From a virus: a DNA stretch of 21,187 nucleotides. Below the pieces are notes generated by a model that was given only the letters and a program-made list of their open reading frames with translations, did no database searches and was not told where the DNA came from. Position numbers and translations under genes: made by a program. Shown in pieces: positions 14,652 through 21,187 of the stretch; within the stretch, counting starts at the first letter, position 1, and every line of letters begins with the position of its first letter. The stretch lies in IMG/VR virus record IMGVR_UViG_3300050120_000114, positions 1-21,187 of that record; one strand, 5' to 3'.

Positions 14652-16184
14652 ATGGCAGGATTTGGCGGATTCCTCCAAGGGCTGGGGCTGGCAATTGGCA
14701 ACGACATGATTCAGGGGCAGAACTACCAGAACAAGCAAGCTGATATTGAACTGAAGAAGACGGAAGTCCAGCAAGCTCAGATGCAGCAGCAGCAGATGCA
14801 ACAACAGATGAAGACCCAGAAGGACATCGGGGCGTTTATCAAGTCCCAGACTGATCTGGAAGGGGCTGACGCGGCCCTGCCTATGAATCAGGCAAAGATG
14901 TACAGCAAGGCTGCAGGGCTGGCGGCTTCTCAGGGGGATCTTGCATCTGCAAAAGAGATGACGGATTTGTCAAAGCAAGCCACTCAGGAAGGCGTGGAGC
15001 AGACAAAAGCCCTGGCAGTACAACAGGCCCAGAAGAAAGAAGCCCTGGCCAACATTGCTGACAACACCCCGGAACAGCCCACGCGTGAGCAATCAAATGC
15101 TTTGGTGAAGGCTGCTGTCGAGGCTGGTACTGACCCCACGACAATCCCTATGCCGGGCACTCCTGCCTTCCTTACGTGGAAGAACGAGCAGAAAATGGCT
15201 GGTATGGATTCGGCAAAGAAAGCTGAATTCGTGCAGAAAGCAGCCGACATCAAGATGAACCGAGATATGAAGTGGCAAGAGCACACAGATAATGTGGATT
15301 TGCGTCGGGCTACGATGCAGCAGACTGCATCCTTCCGAGAAGCTCAACTCGGGATGGAGCGACAGAGGCTGGCTGATAGCGAACAAGCTCGAAAGGATCG
15401 ATCCCAACAGGCTCCCTCACACCTTGAGACTGGTGGGGCTATCTGGGAATTTGATCCTGATATGAAGCTGAAGTCAGAGAGAAATGCTAATGACCCTCGA
15501 TATGCAAAACTTGGGAATAAGGTCAGCACCACGCAAGAAAACAACACAGTAGCCACCGGAAAGGCAGCTGCTAACGTGTCGCGCGACCTGGATCAGATGG
15601 GCCGTTTCCCTACCGGAACCGCCAACAGCCCCTTTGCTCATATCACTGATCACGACTTCCTTTCCTCTATCGAGAAGGTTGGTAGTAATGCACTCACTCC
15701 AGAGCAGATTCAGATGTTCGGCACGTCAACGGGCGGTATGTCGACGGAACTGGGTCGTGTTCTCACTATCGGCGCGGGCCGTGGGGCTAACCAATCCCTC
15801 ATCAATGAGGTAAAAACATTCACCACACCAAATGCCGGGGATACGAATCTGGAAGCCGCCTACAAGATGGCTACTGCCGCCCAGATGGTTAAAACTACAA
15901 TGGAGAATACTCCTCCTCCGAATGATCAGAGTGTGAAGAAAGGTTGGGATGCTACTCTGGCGAAGGTTAGTTCATTCCCTAGCCCTGAAGAGATCTTAAA
16001 GGCAGCTTCAGGCCCGCAGAGAAAGCAACTGGCAACCCTGGATGGGACGTACACCCAGCTGCTGGGTAAGGTGCAAGATGCTGTTACGAAGAACAACTCT
16101 TCCGAGCCTTTACCTGGCGGTGGGGATGTTGGAGCAGGAACTAACGCGCCTCCGCTTCCTGCTGGCTTTACCTTGGATAAATAA
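14652..16184 (+). CDS. Probable ejection protein, P22 gp20-like (510 aa)
   Basis: A 510-residue virion protein with AAGGAG seven bases before ATG. Residues 2-18 are glycine-rich (AGFGGFLQGLGLAIGND). Residues 28-60 are a Gln/Met-rich helix (TEVQQAQMQQQQMQQQM). A long, helical, Ala/Gln/Lys-rich part follows. The C-terminus ends in a Pro/Gly-rich tail. These features fit the second ejection protein in P22-like clusters, although sequence identity to any one family cannot be judged by eye. The stop overlaps the next start by one base (TAATG), so the second and third ejection proteins are coupled. Confidence 0.7.
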   Translation: MAGFGGFLQGLGLAIGNDMIQGQNYQNKQADIELKKTEVQQAQMQQQQMQQQMKTQKDIGAFIKSQTDLEGADAALPMNQAKMYSKAAGLAASQGDLASAKEMTDLSKQATQEGVEQTKALAVQQAQKKEALANIADNTPEQPTREQSNALVKAAVEAGTDPTTIPMPGTPAFLTWKNEQKMAGMDSAKKAEFVQKAADIKMNRDMKWQEHTDNVDLRRATMQQTASFREAQLGMERQRLADSEQARKDRSQQAPSHLETGGAIWEFDPDMKLKSERNANDPRYAKLGNKVSTTQENNTVATGKAAANVSRDLDQMGRFPTGTANSPFAHITDHDFLSSIEKVGSNALTPEQIQMFGTSTGGMSTELGRVLTIGAGRGANQSLINEVKTFTTPNAGDTNLEAAYKMATAAQMVKTTMENTPPPNDQSVKKGWDATLAKVSSFPSPEEILKAASGPQRKQLATLDGTYTQLLGKVQDAVTKNNSSEPLPGGGDVGAGTNAPPLPAGFTLDK

Positions 16185-18610
16185 TGGCTGATCAATCGTG
16201 GACTCCAGTAGAACAGACAGCAACCGGCCCAGATGGCTCGAAGATGGCTCTGGTAGGGGGTAATTGGCAACCTGCAACGCAGACAGCAACAGGGCCGAAT
16301 GGTTCGAAAATGGCTATGCTTAGCGGGGAACCTGCGGCAGCAACTCCCGCAACCCCTGCCAGCAAGAAAGATCGGATGGATGCTGCTATCAAGGGGCTGA
16401 AGCCGGATCTGAAGATGGATACTGAAGGGAAGCCAGTGCCAACGCCTACGGTGAAATCGGCTCTGGAGGCTATCGGTACTTCCACTGCCTTTGGCGGAGC
16501 GCTCGGGGCGGCCTCTCCCGAAATCCTCACCGGAGCTGGCTATGCGCTTAGCTTTATCCCTGATGTTGGACCGACGATCGGAGCGGCTCTCATGGAGGCA
16601 GGCACGGCAGCTAGAGGGGCTAGAATGGCTTACGCAGCCAGTGGTGCACTGTCCGGTGCGATTGGGGAGACCGGAGGGCAGGTTGTTGAGGCCGCTGGTG
16701 GAAGCAAGGGCACCGCAGATGCGGCTAGATTGGTTGGAGGGATGGCAGCTGGTCCGGGGGTAGCACTGGCGAGCAAAGCCAAAGGGCTATTCGGGGCAGT
16801 GGCAGAGAAGCTGGGAATGGTGGCTGCTACGGATGCGAATGTGACGAAGGCAGCAGCTACTCTCCGTGCAGTCGAAGATGCTGGAGTTCCTGCAAATGCC
16901 TGGCATCAGACACTTCAGCATGGAGCAGATATCAATCTCCAGGATACTGCTAAATCCGGTGAGAAAGTTATGGTGGAGGCTCGACAAAGGGCTGCTGATA
17001 TAGCATCACAAGACCCGAAAGCAGCTGCAAAGGTTCTTGATGAAGGGCAGAAACGTGTCGACCAAATGATGGCTGATGCGCGTAAGCAAGCAGCAGACCT
17101 CAATAAGGCTTCAGGTAACCGAATGGCTACTGCAGGAAAAGTGCTGGCCCAGGCAGAACCAGCATTGCGAGTGGTAGGAACGCCCCGGTTAGAGTCTGAT
17201 ATCGGTACAGAACTGCAGACAGCAGTGAAGTCTCAACACGATGCAGCAATTCAAGCCCGCACGGATGCCTACAATAATCTGAAGACACAGCGGGATTCGA
17301 TAGTAAAGAGCAAAGAACAGGCCGGGCAGACGGTCAGCCAGACTGAAGGGATGAAGGATCTGAAGAGCTACATCAAGGGGAAGACCGATTCGGCGGCATC
17401 TCCGAGGCAGACTACGGATCAGGGCACGCTCCGAGTGTATGGGCAGGTGAATGAGGCCCTGCAAAATCCCTCATTTGAGGCTCTGGATCAAGTACGGAGG
17501 AAACTGGGTGATGTGCTGGGCGGTAGGGATGTGGAAGGGTATTCGGCAGTCGGGAAGGATGTGGCGGGAAAGCTCTACGCGAAGATCAGCGACATCCAGA
17601 AAGAGTTCGTGGGCAAAGATGCCTCTGGAACCAACCTTCAACAAATGATGCAGGAGCAATACCATGACGCGTCGCTTGGGCTTAGAAAATTTGGCACGGG
17701 CGCAGGTGGCAAGGCAGCGGCAATTGACCGAGTTGACCCGGAGAGATTTGCAGCCGACCCCAAGGGAATCCCAAAGAGCTTCTTCTCCAGCCAGCAATCC
17801 GTGCGGGACTTACGTGAACTCACCGGAGATTCGGGATTGGTGCAACGAGCCGGGAGCAGTTATGTCAGCAGCCAATTACGGGGAATGTCAGCCAAGCAAG
17901 TGGCAGATTACGCTGAAAAGAATGCTGATTGGATGCGGGAGGTTCCTGGATTGCAGAAAGGGGTAGCCGACTATGCAACGAGACTTGGAAAGATTGAAAC
18001 GACAGCAGCAAAGGCTGGCGCGAGCGGAGAAACCCTGGCAAAAAGGGCAGGGGCTGTCCTACCGGAAGCTGAGGGAGTTGCGGCGAAGGAAAGGGCTGGG
18101 ACGATTAGCCGAGTGGGAGATATGGCAGAGCAATCGGTGAAGAACCAGGGGAGGATGCTGGAGGAAGGGGGGAAGGCAGCAGCACAGGCAACAAAGGAGG
18201 CGCAAGCTCCGGCACAAGGATTGAAGGCAATTTTGAATGGAGGGGAGCGGCCAGAGGCGGTACGTGACCTTCTTTTGAATGGGAAGCCAGAGCAGACCCG
18301 GCTGGCGGCGAGGATCTCATCACAGACGGCTGAAGGGAGAAAGCAACTGGAAGGATCAGTGAGGCAGATCACAGCGGATATGTCGGCAGGGACTTTGCAG
18401 AAGAGCTGGAATGCGCGGTTGAAACCGATGCTCACGGATGGCCGTATGATTTCACCTGATCGGATGAAGGCTCTGACTAAGGACGTGGAAGGGCTGCTGA
18501 AAGCGTACTCGGGTAAGCCTCCGGTGACGTTGGTGCAGAGGTTGATCCTGGGGGCTGTTGCGAGTGGTGGGGGTAATTACGTCGGATCAGATTCCCGTGA
18601 GGGTAATTAA
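16184..18610 (+). CDS. Large ejection protein, P22 gp16-like (808 aa)
   Basis: The largest gene here and the last of the ejection set. The N-terminus carries two 22-residue repeats (residues 6-27 and 28-49), each with W-x-P and QTATGP-D/N-GSKMA. Residues about 95-200 are rich in Gly and Ala with hydrophobic stretches (GALGAASPEILTGAGYALSF, LVGGMAAGPGVALAS), plausible for membrane contact during DNA entry. Most of the remaining sequence is helical and charged. No lytic transglycosylase motif is apparent. The weak ribosome site and the TAATG overlap indicate coupling to the 510-residue gene. The stop codon lies inside the left flank of repeat copy 5. Confidence 0.72.
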   Translation: MADQSWTPVEQTATGPDGSKMALVGGNWQPATQTATGPNGSKMAMLSGEPAAATPATPASKKDRMDAAIKGLKPDLKMDTEGKPVPTPTVKSALEAIGTSTAFGGALGAASPEILTGAGYALSFIPDVGPTIGAALMEAGTAARGARMAYAASGALSGAIGETGGQVVEAAGGSKGTADAARLVGGMAAGPGVALASKAKGLFGAVAEKLGMVAATDANVTKAAATLRAVEDAGVPANAWHQTLQHGADINLQDTAKSGEKVMVEARQRAADIASQDPKAAAKVLDEGQKRVDQMMADARKQAADLNKASGNRMATAGKVLAQAEPALRVVGTPRLESDIGTELQTAVKSQHDAAIQARTDAYNNLKTQRDSIVKSKEQAGQTVSQTEGMKDLKSYIKGKTDSAASPRQTTDQGTLRVYGQVNEALQNPSFEALDQVRRKLGDVLGGRDVEGYSAVGKDVAGKLYAKISDIQKEFVGKDASGTNLQQMMQEQYHDASLGLRKFGTGAGGKAAAIDRVDPERFAADPKGIPKSFFSSQQSVRDLRELTGDSGLVQRAGSSYVSSQLRGMSAKQVADYAEKNADWMREVPGLQKGVADYATRLGKIETTAAKAGASGETLAKRAGAVLPEAEGVAAKERAGTISRVGDMAEQSVKNQGRMLEEGGKAAAQATKEAQAPAQGLKAILNGGERPEAVRDLLLNGKPEQTRLAARISSQTAEGRKQLEGSVRQITADMSAGTLQKSWNARLKPMLTDGRMISPDRMKALTKDVEGLLKAYSGKPPVTLVQRLILGAVASGGGNYVGSDSREGN

Positions 18611-18637
18611 CCGTTATTACTATTTTGTAATCCCGGT
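18610..18637 (+). repeat. Dispersed TAATCCCGGT repeat, copy 5
   Basis: ACCG (18610-18613) and CGGT (18634-18637) enclose ATTACT and TGTAAT around ATTT. The outer stem extends through AATTAACCG (18605-18613) with CGGTTGATT (18634-18642), nine pairs including one T-G wobble. It overlaps the last codon of the large ejection gene and marks the end of the structural cluster. Confidence 0.85.
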
Positions 18638-18697
18638 TGATTAGTAACTGGCTGGAGATTGTAGAGATTTTACGTGAAGTGGGGCGGCCTCGCCTAC

Positions 18698-18771
18698 GGC
18701 TCGCGAATCGGAGGGGTACTACCGGAGCGGGGGGTTGCCTCCGGGGGAGTGATGGTAGGGATTCGCGAGCC
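18698..18771 (+). ncRNA. Strong structured RNA candidate downstream of the ejection genes
   Basis: GGCTCGCGAATC (18698-18709) is exactly complementary to GATTCGCGAGCC (18760-18771), a 12-pair stem. Inside, CCGGAG (18722-18727) pairs with CTCCGG (18739-18744), and CTACC (18719-18723) can pair with GGTAG (18754-18758), competing for two bases. No U-run follows, so it is not a classic terminator. The + strand is shown, but the fold is almost symmetrical and the transcribed strand is not known. No known RNA family is recognised. Confidence 0.5.
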
Positions 18772-18891
18772 TCAATTGATTTCTAACCCTACCTATCAGC
18801 CCAATTTCCACCCCCTTCTACCCCTTGCTTTACAGCAGCATCCATCTACTGTAAGCTCTCTTCAACTGTTCTCTAACTTGTTGAGGTTCTT

Positions 18892-19287
18892 ATGCCCCGC
18901 GCCCGATTTAACCACAAGCTCATTCGAATTCCTATTCAACCTGCAGTTGCTTATGATCTTGCTTATTACTATGACCCCAGGAAGGATGAGGAGTTGCTGA
19001 AGAAGCACGAGAAGAGATTGGGAGAATTGGCCATACAATTCATGAAGGTACTGTTGCTTAAGCGCCGTCTCTCTCCGAAGCAAAGACTGGTGGTCTTGTT
19101 CCTGGAATTCCCCGATGATCTGCGGCTGAAAGCTATTCAAGCTTGTATTAAAAGGGGCAGCAAACAATGGATGGAGAAGTTTCGAGAAGATCCGAAGGCT
19201 GCTTATAATGAAGAGCTGGCCGCTGTAGAAAAAGCAATTCGAGATATCGATTGCGAAGCAAAGATTATGGAAACTGTAGGTGGGTAA
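18892..19287 (+). CDS. Protein of unknown function (131 aa)
   Basis: GAGG lies five bases before the ATG. The 131-residue product starts MPRARFNHKLIRIPIQPAVA and is strongly helical and charged, with alternating Lys/Arg and Glu/Leu (ELLKKHEKRLGELAIQFMKVLLLKRR). It has no signal peptide or catalytic motif. It is isolated, with non-coding sequence on both sides and a minus-oriented repeat copy starting four bases after the stop. It may be a small regulatory or nucleic-acid-binding protein, but no family is recognised. Confidence 0.65.
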   Translation: MPRARFNHKLIRIPIQPAVAYDLAYYYDPRKDEELLKKHEKRLGELAIQFMKVLLLKRRLSPKQRLVVLFLEFPDDLRLKAIQACIKRGSKQWMEKFREDPKAAYNEELAAVEKAIRDIDCEAKIMETVGG

Positions 19288-19290
19288 TCG

Positions 19291-19318
19291 ACCGGGATTA
19301 ATAAAAAGTAATGTATGT
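19291..19318 (-). repeat. Dispersed TAATCCCGGT repeat, copy 6 (minus orientation)
   Basis: On the minus strand the right half reads ATTAAT-CC-CGGT and the left inner arm ATTACT. The outer left arm is ACATAC rather than ACCGTT, preceded by ATCG, like the copy at 263-290. A different outer stem forms here: AATCGAC (19286-19292) pairs exactly with GTCGATT (19317-19323). It lies just after the 131-residue gene. Confidence 0.78.
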
Positions 19319-19345
19319 CGATTATTTTTATAGGGGAAAACCCTA

Positions 19346-19374
19346 TTGACAGGTTAGTTTGACGACACTATAAT
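19346..19374 (+). promoter_or_regulatory. Perfect sigma70-type promoter
   Basis: TTGACA at 19346-19351 and TATAAT at 19369-19374 are separated by 17 bases, the exact bacterial consensus. The expected start of transcription is about 19380-19382, at the edge of a G/C block (19379-19394). It points toward the PurD-like gene about 325 bases downstream and implies recognition by unmodified host RNA polymerase. It is the only consensus promoter noticed in this window. Confidence 0.85.
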
Positions 19375-19399
19375 CTGAGGGCCCCCCGGGCCCCACCGG

Positions 19400-19447
19400 C
19401 GGCTAGGGTCGATTGTTCTGTTTTGTAGCCGTGCACGGGGCCGTGCA
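19400..19447 (+). ncRNA. Two adjoining leader hairpins
   Basis: CGGCTA (19400-19405) pairs with TAGCCG (19426-19431) around a 20-base loop. Immediately next, TGCACG (19432-19437) pairs with CGTGCA (19442-19447) around GGGC. The two helices abut without a gap and could stack end to end. They begin about 20 bases after the expected start of transcription. They may belong to the PurD-like leader or to a separate small RNA; no U-run terminator is seen directly after them. Confidence 0.45.
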
Positions 19448-19499
19448 AACCAACTAGTAGTCTCCTACATCCCCGCCCAGTCTAGTTTCCGAGTTTTTA

Positions 19500-19527
19500 A
19501 CCGTTATTACTTTTTGTTAATCCCGGT
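19500..19527 (+). repeat. Dispersed TAATCCCGGT repeat, copy 7
   Basis: ACCG (19500-19503) and CGGT (19524-19527) enclose ATTACT and GTTAAT around TTTT. The outer stem continues as GTTTT (19493-19497) with AAAAC (19530-19534), joined by a T-G wobble and one mismatch. This copy lies inside the probable transcript from the 19346 promoter, so here at least it would be present in RNA. Confidence 0.83.
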
Positions 19528-19534
19528 CGAAAAC

Positions 19535-19699
19535 CCCGAGCGTTAGCGAGAGTCCCCCACCTCCCTATGCAATTCCCCTTCAGCGACCTGCTACCCCCTC
19601 CTTGCTGCTACAATCCTTCCCATCGCGCGCACGCAGCTACTCTTATAAGAAGTTGCGGTAGCAGCTTGCCACATTGTAGGGTCTCTCGCTCCGCTCGGG
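19535..19699 (+). promoter_or_regulatory. Putative structured 5' leader with alternative pairings
   Basis: CCCGAGCG (19535-19542) pairs with CGCTCGGG (19692-19699), and AGCGAGAG (19545-19552) pairs with CTCTCGCT (19683-19690). That makes 16 pairs with one small internal loop. Inside, GGTAGCAGC (19657-19665) can pair with CTGCTACC (19588-19595) or with GCTGCTAC (19604-19611). The latter overlaps CTACAAT (19608-19614), which pairs with ATTGTAG (19673-19679). These choices exclude each other, as in a switch. The outer stem buries GGG at 19697-19699, the only ribosome-site-like bases before ATG 19707. No known riboswitch class is recognised. Confidence 0.5.
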
Positions 19700-19706
19700 C
19701 TTACTA

Positions 19707-21032
19707 ATGAAGATCTTGTTAATTGATAGCTCCGCATTCTTTCTGGACTTCGCCATGCGCTGCGAGGCTCAGGGTCATGACGTCCGGGTGTGGATTGCCC
19801 CTGATGAGAAGACTTTCGAACGGGTTTCCATCGGCGATGGGCTAGTCAGAAAGGTCCCGACCTGGGAAGGGTCAATGCAGTGGGCAGATCTGATCCTGGT
19901 AAGTGACAACTGTCGCTATATGAAGCGGCTGGAAGGCTACCGACAACGCGGCTTTCCTATCTTTTCCGCCAACTGCGAGGGCACTTCCTGGGAGATGGAC
20001 CGGCTGAAGGGGCAGGAGGTTCTCGAATCTGCCGGAATCGAATGTCTCCCCTGCATTAAATTCAAAAACTGGGACGAGGCTATCGCACATCAGCTAGCCA
20101 ATCTCGACGTGCGCTACGTGTGCAAACCCTGCTCGGATGTCGACAAAGCCCTCAGCTACGTCAGCAAGTCAGCAAAAGACATGATCTTCATGTTGCAGCA
20201 TTGGAAGCGGACGATCAAAAAGCCATGCCCGTTTATCTTCCAGGAGTTCTGCCCGGGGATTGAAGTGGCGGTAGGTGGCTGGATGGGTCGCAACGGGTTC
20301 CTGGGCCATGTGCTGGAGAACTTCGAATTCAAGAAACTGATGAATGGGGAAAAAGGACCCAACACGGGCGAAATGGGAACAGTAATGAAATACGTTCCCT
20401 TTGCTGAGAGCAAGTTGGCTGTGGAGTTGCTAGCTCCTGTAGAAGCTGCCCTGATCCGGTCTGGCTACACTGGCTATATTGATGTAGCTGTGATGCTCGG
20501 AACAGAGGGCCCTCGGAAGGGGCTGCTCAATCCGCTGGAATTCACCTCTCGACATGGCTGGCCCCTGTTTCTAATACAGCAGATCCTGCATGGGGATGTC
20601 TGTAACTGGATGAAGGACGCGGCCGACGGTCGGGATACCTTTCAGCCGTCTGATGAAGTAGCTCTGGGGGTGTTCGTGGCGATGCCAGATTTCCCCAATC
20701 ACCATCTGAAGGAAGAGCAGCTCTCTGGATTTCCTGTGTGGGGCCTCACGAAAGAGAATCGGTACTACTTCCATCCCTTCAATATGAAGCTCGGAGAGGG
20801 GATCGATGAGAAGGGAGCGACGGTCCCTATGATGGTCACGTGTGGCAATGCTATTGCGACCGTCACGGGTTGCGGTAGGACCGTGCAGGCCGCTAAAAAG
20901 GATGCCTATGGGCATCTAGCGGAGTTGGAAATCCCGAATAGCCCGATGTATCGAACCGACATCGGAGACCGCCTCGCGGAGCAGCTACCGATCCTCCAGA
21001 GATACGGCTACTGCACTAGCTGGACTTACTAA
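19707..21032 (+). CDS. Divergent PurD-like ATP-grasp ligase
   Basis: Glycinamide ribonucleotide synthetase (PurD) joins glycine to phosphoribosylamine using ATP. This 441-residue protein has PurD length and the ATP-grasp core: VCKP (138-141, nucleotide-binding Lys140), IFQEFCPGIEVAV (177-189), EFKKLMNGEKGPNTGEMG (207-224, very close to the PurD signature) and NPLEFTSRHGWP (275-286, metal region). Two differences stand out. The N-terminal GxGGREH phosphate-binding motif of PurD is replaced by DSSAFFLDFA (7-16), and the conserved Asn after EF is Thr280. The substrate is therefore probably not the standard one. No other purine gene is in the window. The start at 19707 has no free ribosome site; an in-frame stop at 19677 rules out an earlier start. 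Confidence 0.8.
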   Translation: MKILLIDSSAFFLDFAMRCEAQGHDVRVWIAPDEKTFERVSIGDGLVRKVPTWEGSMQWADLILVSDNCRYMKRLEGYRQRGFPIFSANCEGTSWEMDRLKGQEVLESAGIECLPCIKFKNWDEAIAHQLANLDVRYVCKPCSDVDKALSYVSKSAKDMIFMLQHWKRTIKKPCPFIFQEFCPGIEVAVGGWMGRNGFLGHVLENFEFKKLMNGEKGPNTGEMGTVMKYVPFAESKLAVELLAPVEAALIRSGYTGYIDVAVMLGTEGPRKGLLNPLEFTSRHGWPLFLIQQILHGDVCNWMKDAADGRDTFQPSDEVALGVFVAMPDFPNHHLKEEQLSGFPVWGLTKENRYYFHPFNMKLGEGIDEKGATVPMMVTCGNAIATVTGCGRTVQAAKKDAYGHLAELEIPNSPMYRTDIGDRLAEQLPILQRYGYCTSWTY

Positions 21033-21044
21033 TAGGAGCTTGTT

Positions 21045-21187
21045 ATGGCCCTCGGAGCTAACACCTACGCGCTGTCGCCGGTTCCTCCCGGTGGGGTAGA
21101 TGCGAAATGGTTGCAGCAGTTGCAGGCTACTGTCATGTGGAACTTCAATGCAAGCGCGACGACAGCCAAACGGCCAAATAATGCGGT
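21045..21187 (+). CDS. Start of a gene cut by the window end
   Basis: ATG at 21045 has AGGAG six bases upstream and lies 12 bases after the PurD-like stop. The 47 visible codons read MALGANTYALSPVPPGGVDA and continue with WLQQLQATVMWNFNAS. The stretch has no recognised motif. In P22-like phages, tail spike or fibre genes can follow the ejection genes, so a tail protein is one possibility, but the visible part does not show it. Confidence 0.6.
   Translation, partial: MALGANTYALSPVPPGGVDAKWLQQLQATVMWNFNASATTAKRPNNA

Larger units (their letters stand above)
19288..19706. other. Right non-coding region: repeats, promoter, structured leader
   Basis: No supported gene lies in these 419 bases. In order it holds a minus-oriented repeat copy, a perfect sigma70 promoter, two adjoining GC hairpins, a plus-oriented repeat copy, a pyrimidine-rich tract (about 19553-19611) and a long-range stem that ends seven bases before the PurD-like start codon. 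The separate parts are listed individually. Confidence 0.7.

Noticed and set aside
18674-19000. 108-residue frame on the + strand
   Set aside because: It runs through the 12-pair hairpin and into the better supported gene at 18892, has no ribosome site, and its low-complexity product looks like translated non-coding DNA.
18610-19527. CRISPR-like array from the repeated palindromes
   Set aside because: Copies are kilobases apart, in both orientations, with no regular spacers.
19621-19680. Possible tRNA
   Set aside because: There are stems near GCAGCTAC and GTAGCAGC, but no T-loop GGTTCGA-type sequence or cloverleaf spacing is present.
19535-19699. Known purine-related riboswitch in the leader
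   Set aside because: I looked for the ZTP-type signature and did not find it; only an unclassified structured leader can be claimed.

Overview
The window is a stretch of a tailed, double-stranded DNA bacteriophage genome, most likely a podovirus-type phage with a P22-like virion plan. Nearly every convincing gene is on the + strand. The genes are tightly packed, with TAATG, TGATG and ATGA start/stop overlaps and bacterial Shine-Dalgarno sites. The order matches the P22 morphogenesis cluster: small terminase, large terminase, portal, scaffold, coat, gp4-like adaptor, gp10-like stabiliser, then three ejection-type proteins. The host cannot be named. A consensus sigma70 promoter and the Shine-Dalgarno sites only indicate a bacterium, plausibly a proteobacterium. 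No integrase, lysis or replication gene is visible here.

Layout. 1-406: no convincing gene; holds a long inverted repeat and a minus-oriented copy of a dispersed intergenic repeat. 407-3235: a small orphan gene, two adjacent paralogous helix-turn-helix genes (the second probably TerS), a 59-residue gene, and TerL. 3238-7592: portal, a small gene, a GroES-like co-chaperonin, a small gene, scaffold, a small gene. 7635-11384: a gene of unknown role, a decoration-type protein, the major capsid protein, two further probable structural genes and a 49-residue basic protein. 11394-18610: gp4-like adaptor, gp10-like stabiliser, a cupin-like protein, and three ejection proteins of 202, 510 and 808 residues. 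18611-19706: mostly non-coding around one 131-residue gene, with strong RNA-like folds and a perfect sigma70 promoter. 19707-21032: a divergent PurD-like ATP-grasp protein. 21045 to the end: the start of another gene.

How it works together. The terminase packages DNA through the portal into a capsid built from the major capsid protein on the scaffold. The GroES-like protein probably joins the host GroEL to fold a virion protein. The gp4-like and gp10-like proteins close the portal and start the tail, and the three ejection proteins enter the cell with the DNA.

The least explained features are non-coding. Seven copies of an imperfect palindrome share an invariant 10-mer, TAATCCCGGT, and lie only at gene-block boundaries. 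A chain of mutually exclusive hairpins follows the capsid gene. An approximately 325-nt structured leader lies between the consensus promoter and the PurD-like gene, whose only Shine-Dalgarno-like bases are locked in a long-range stem. These are the best candidates for something undescribed.
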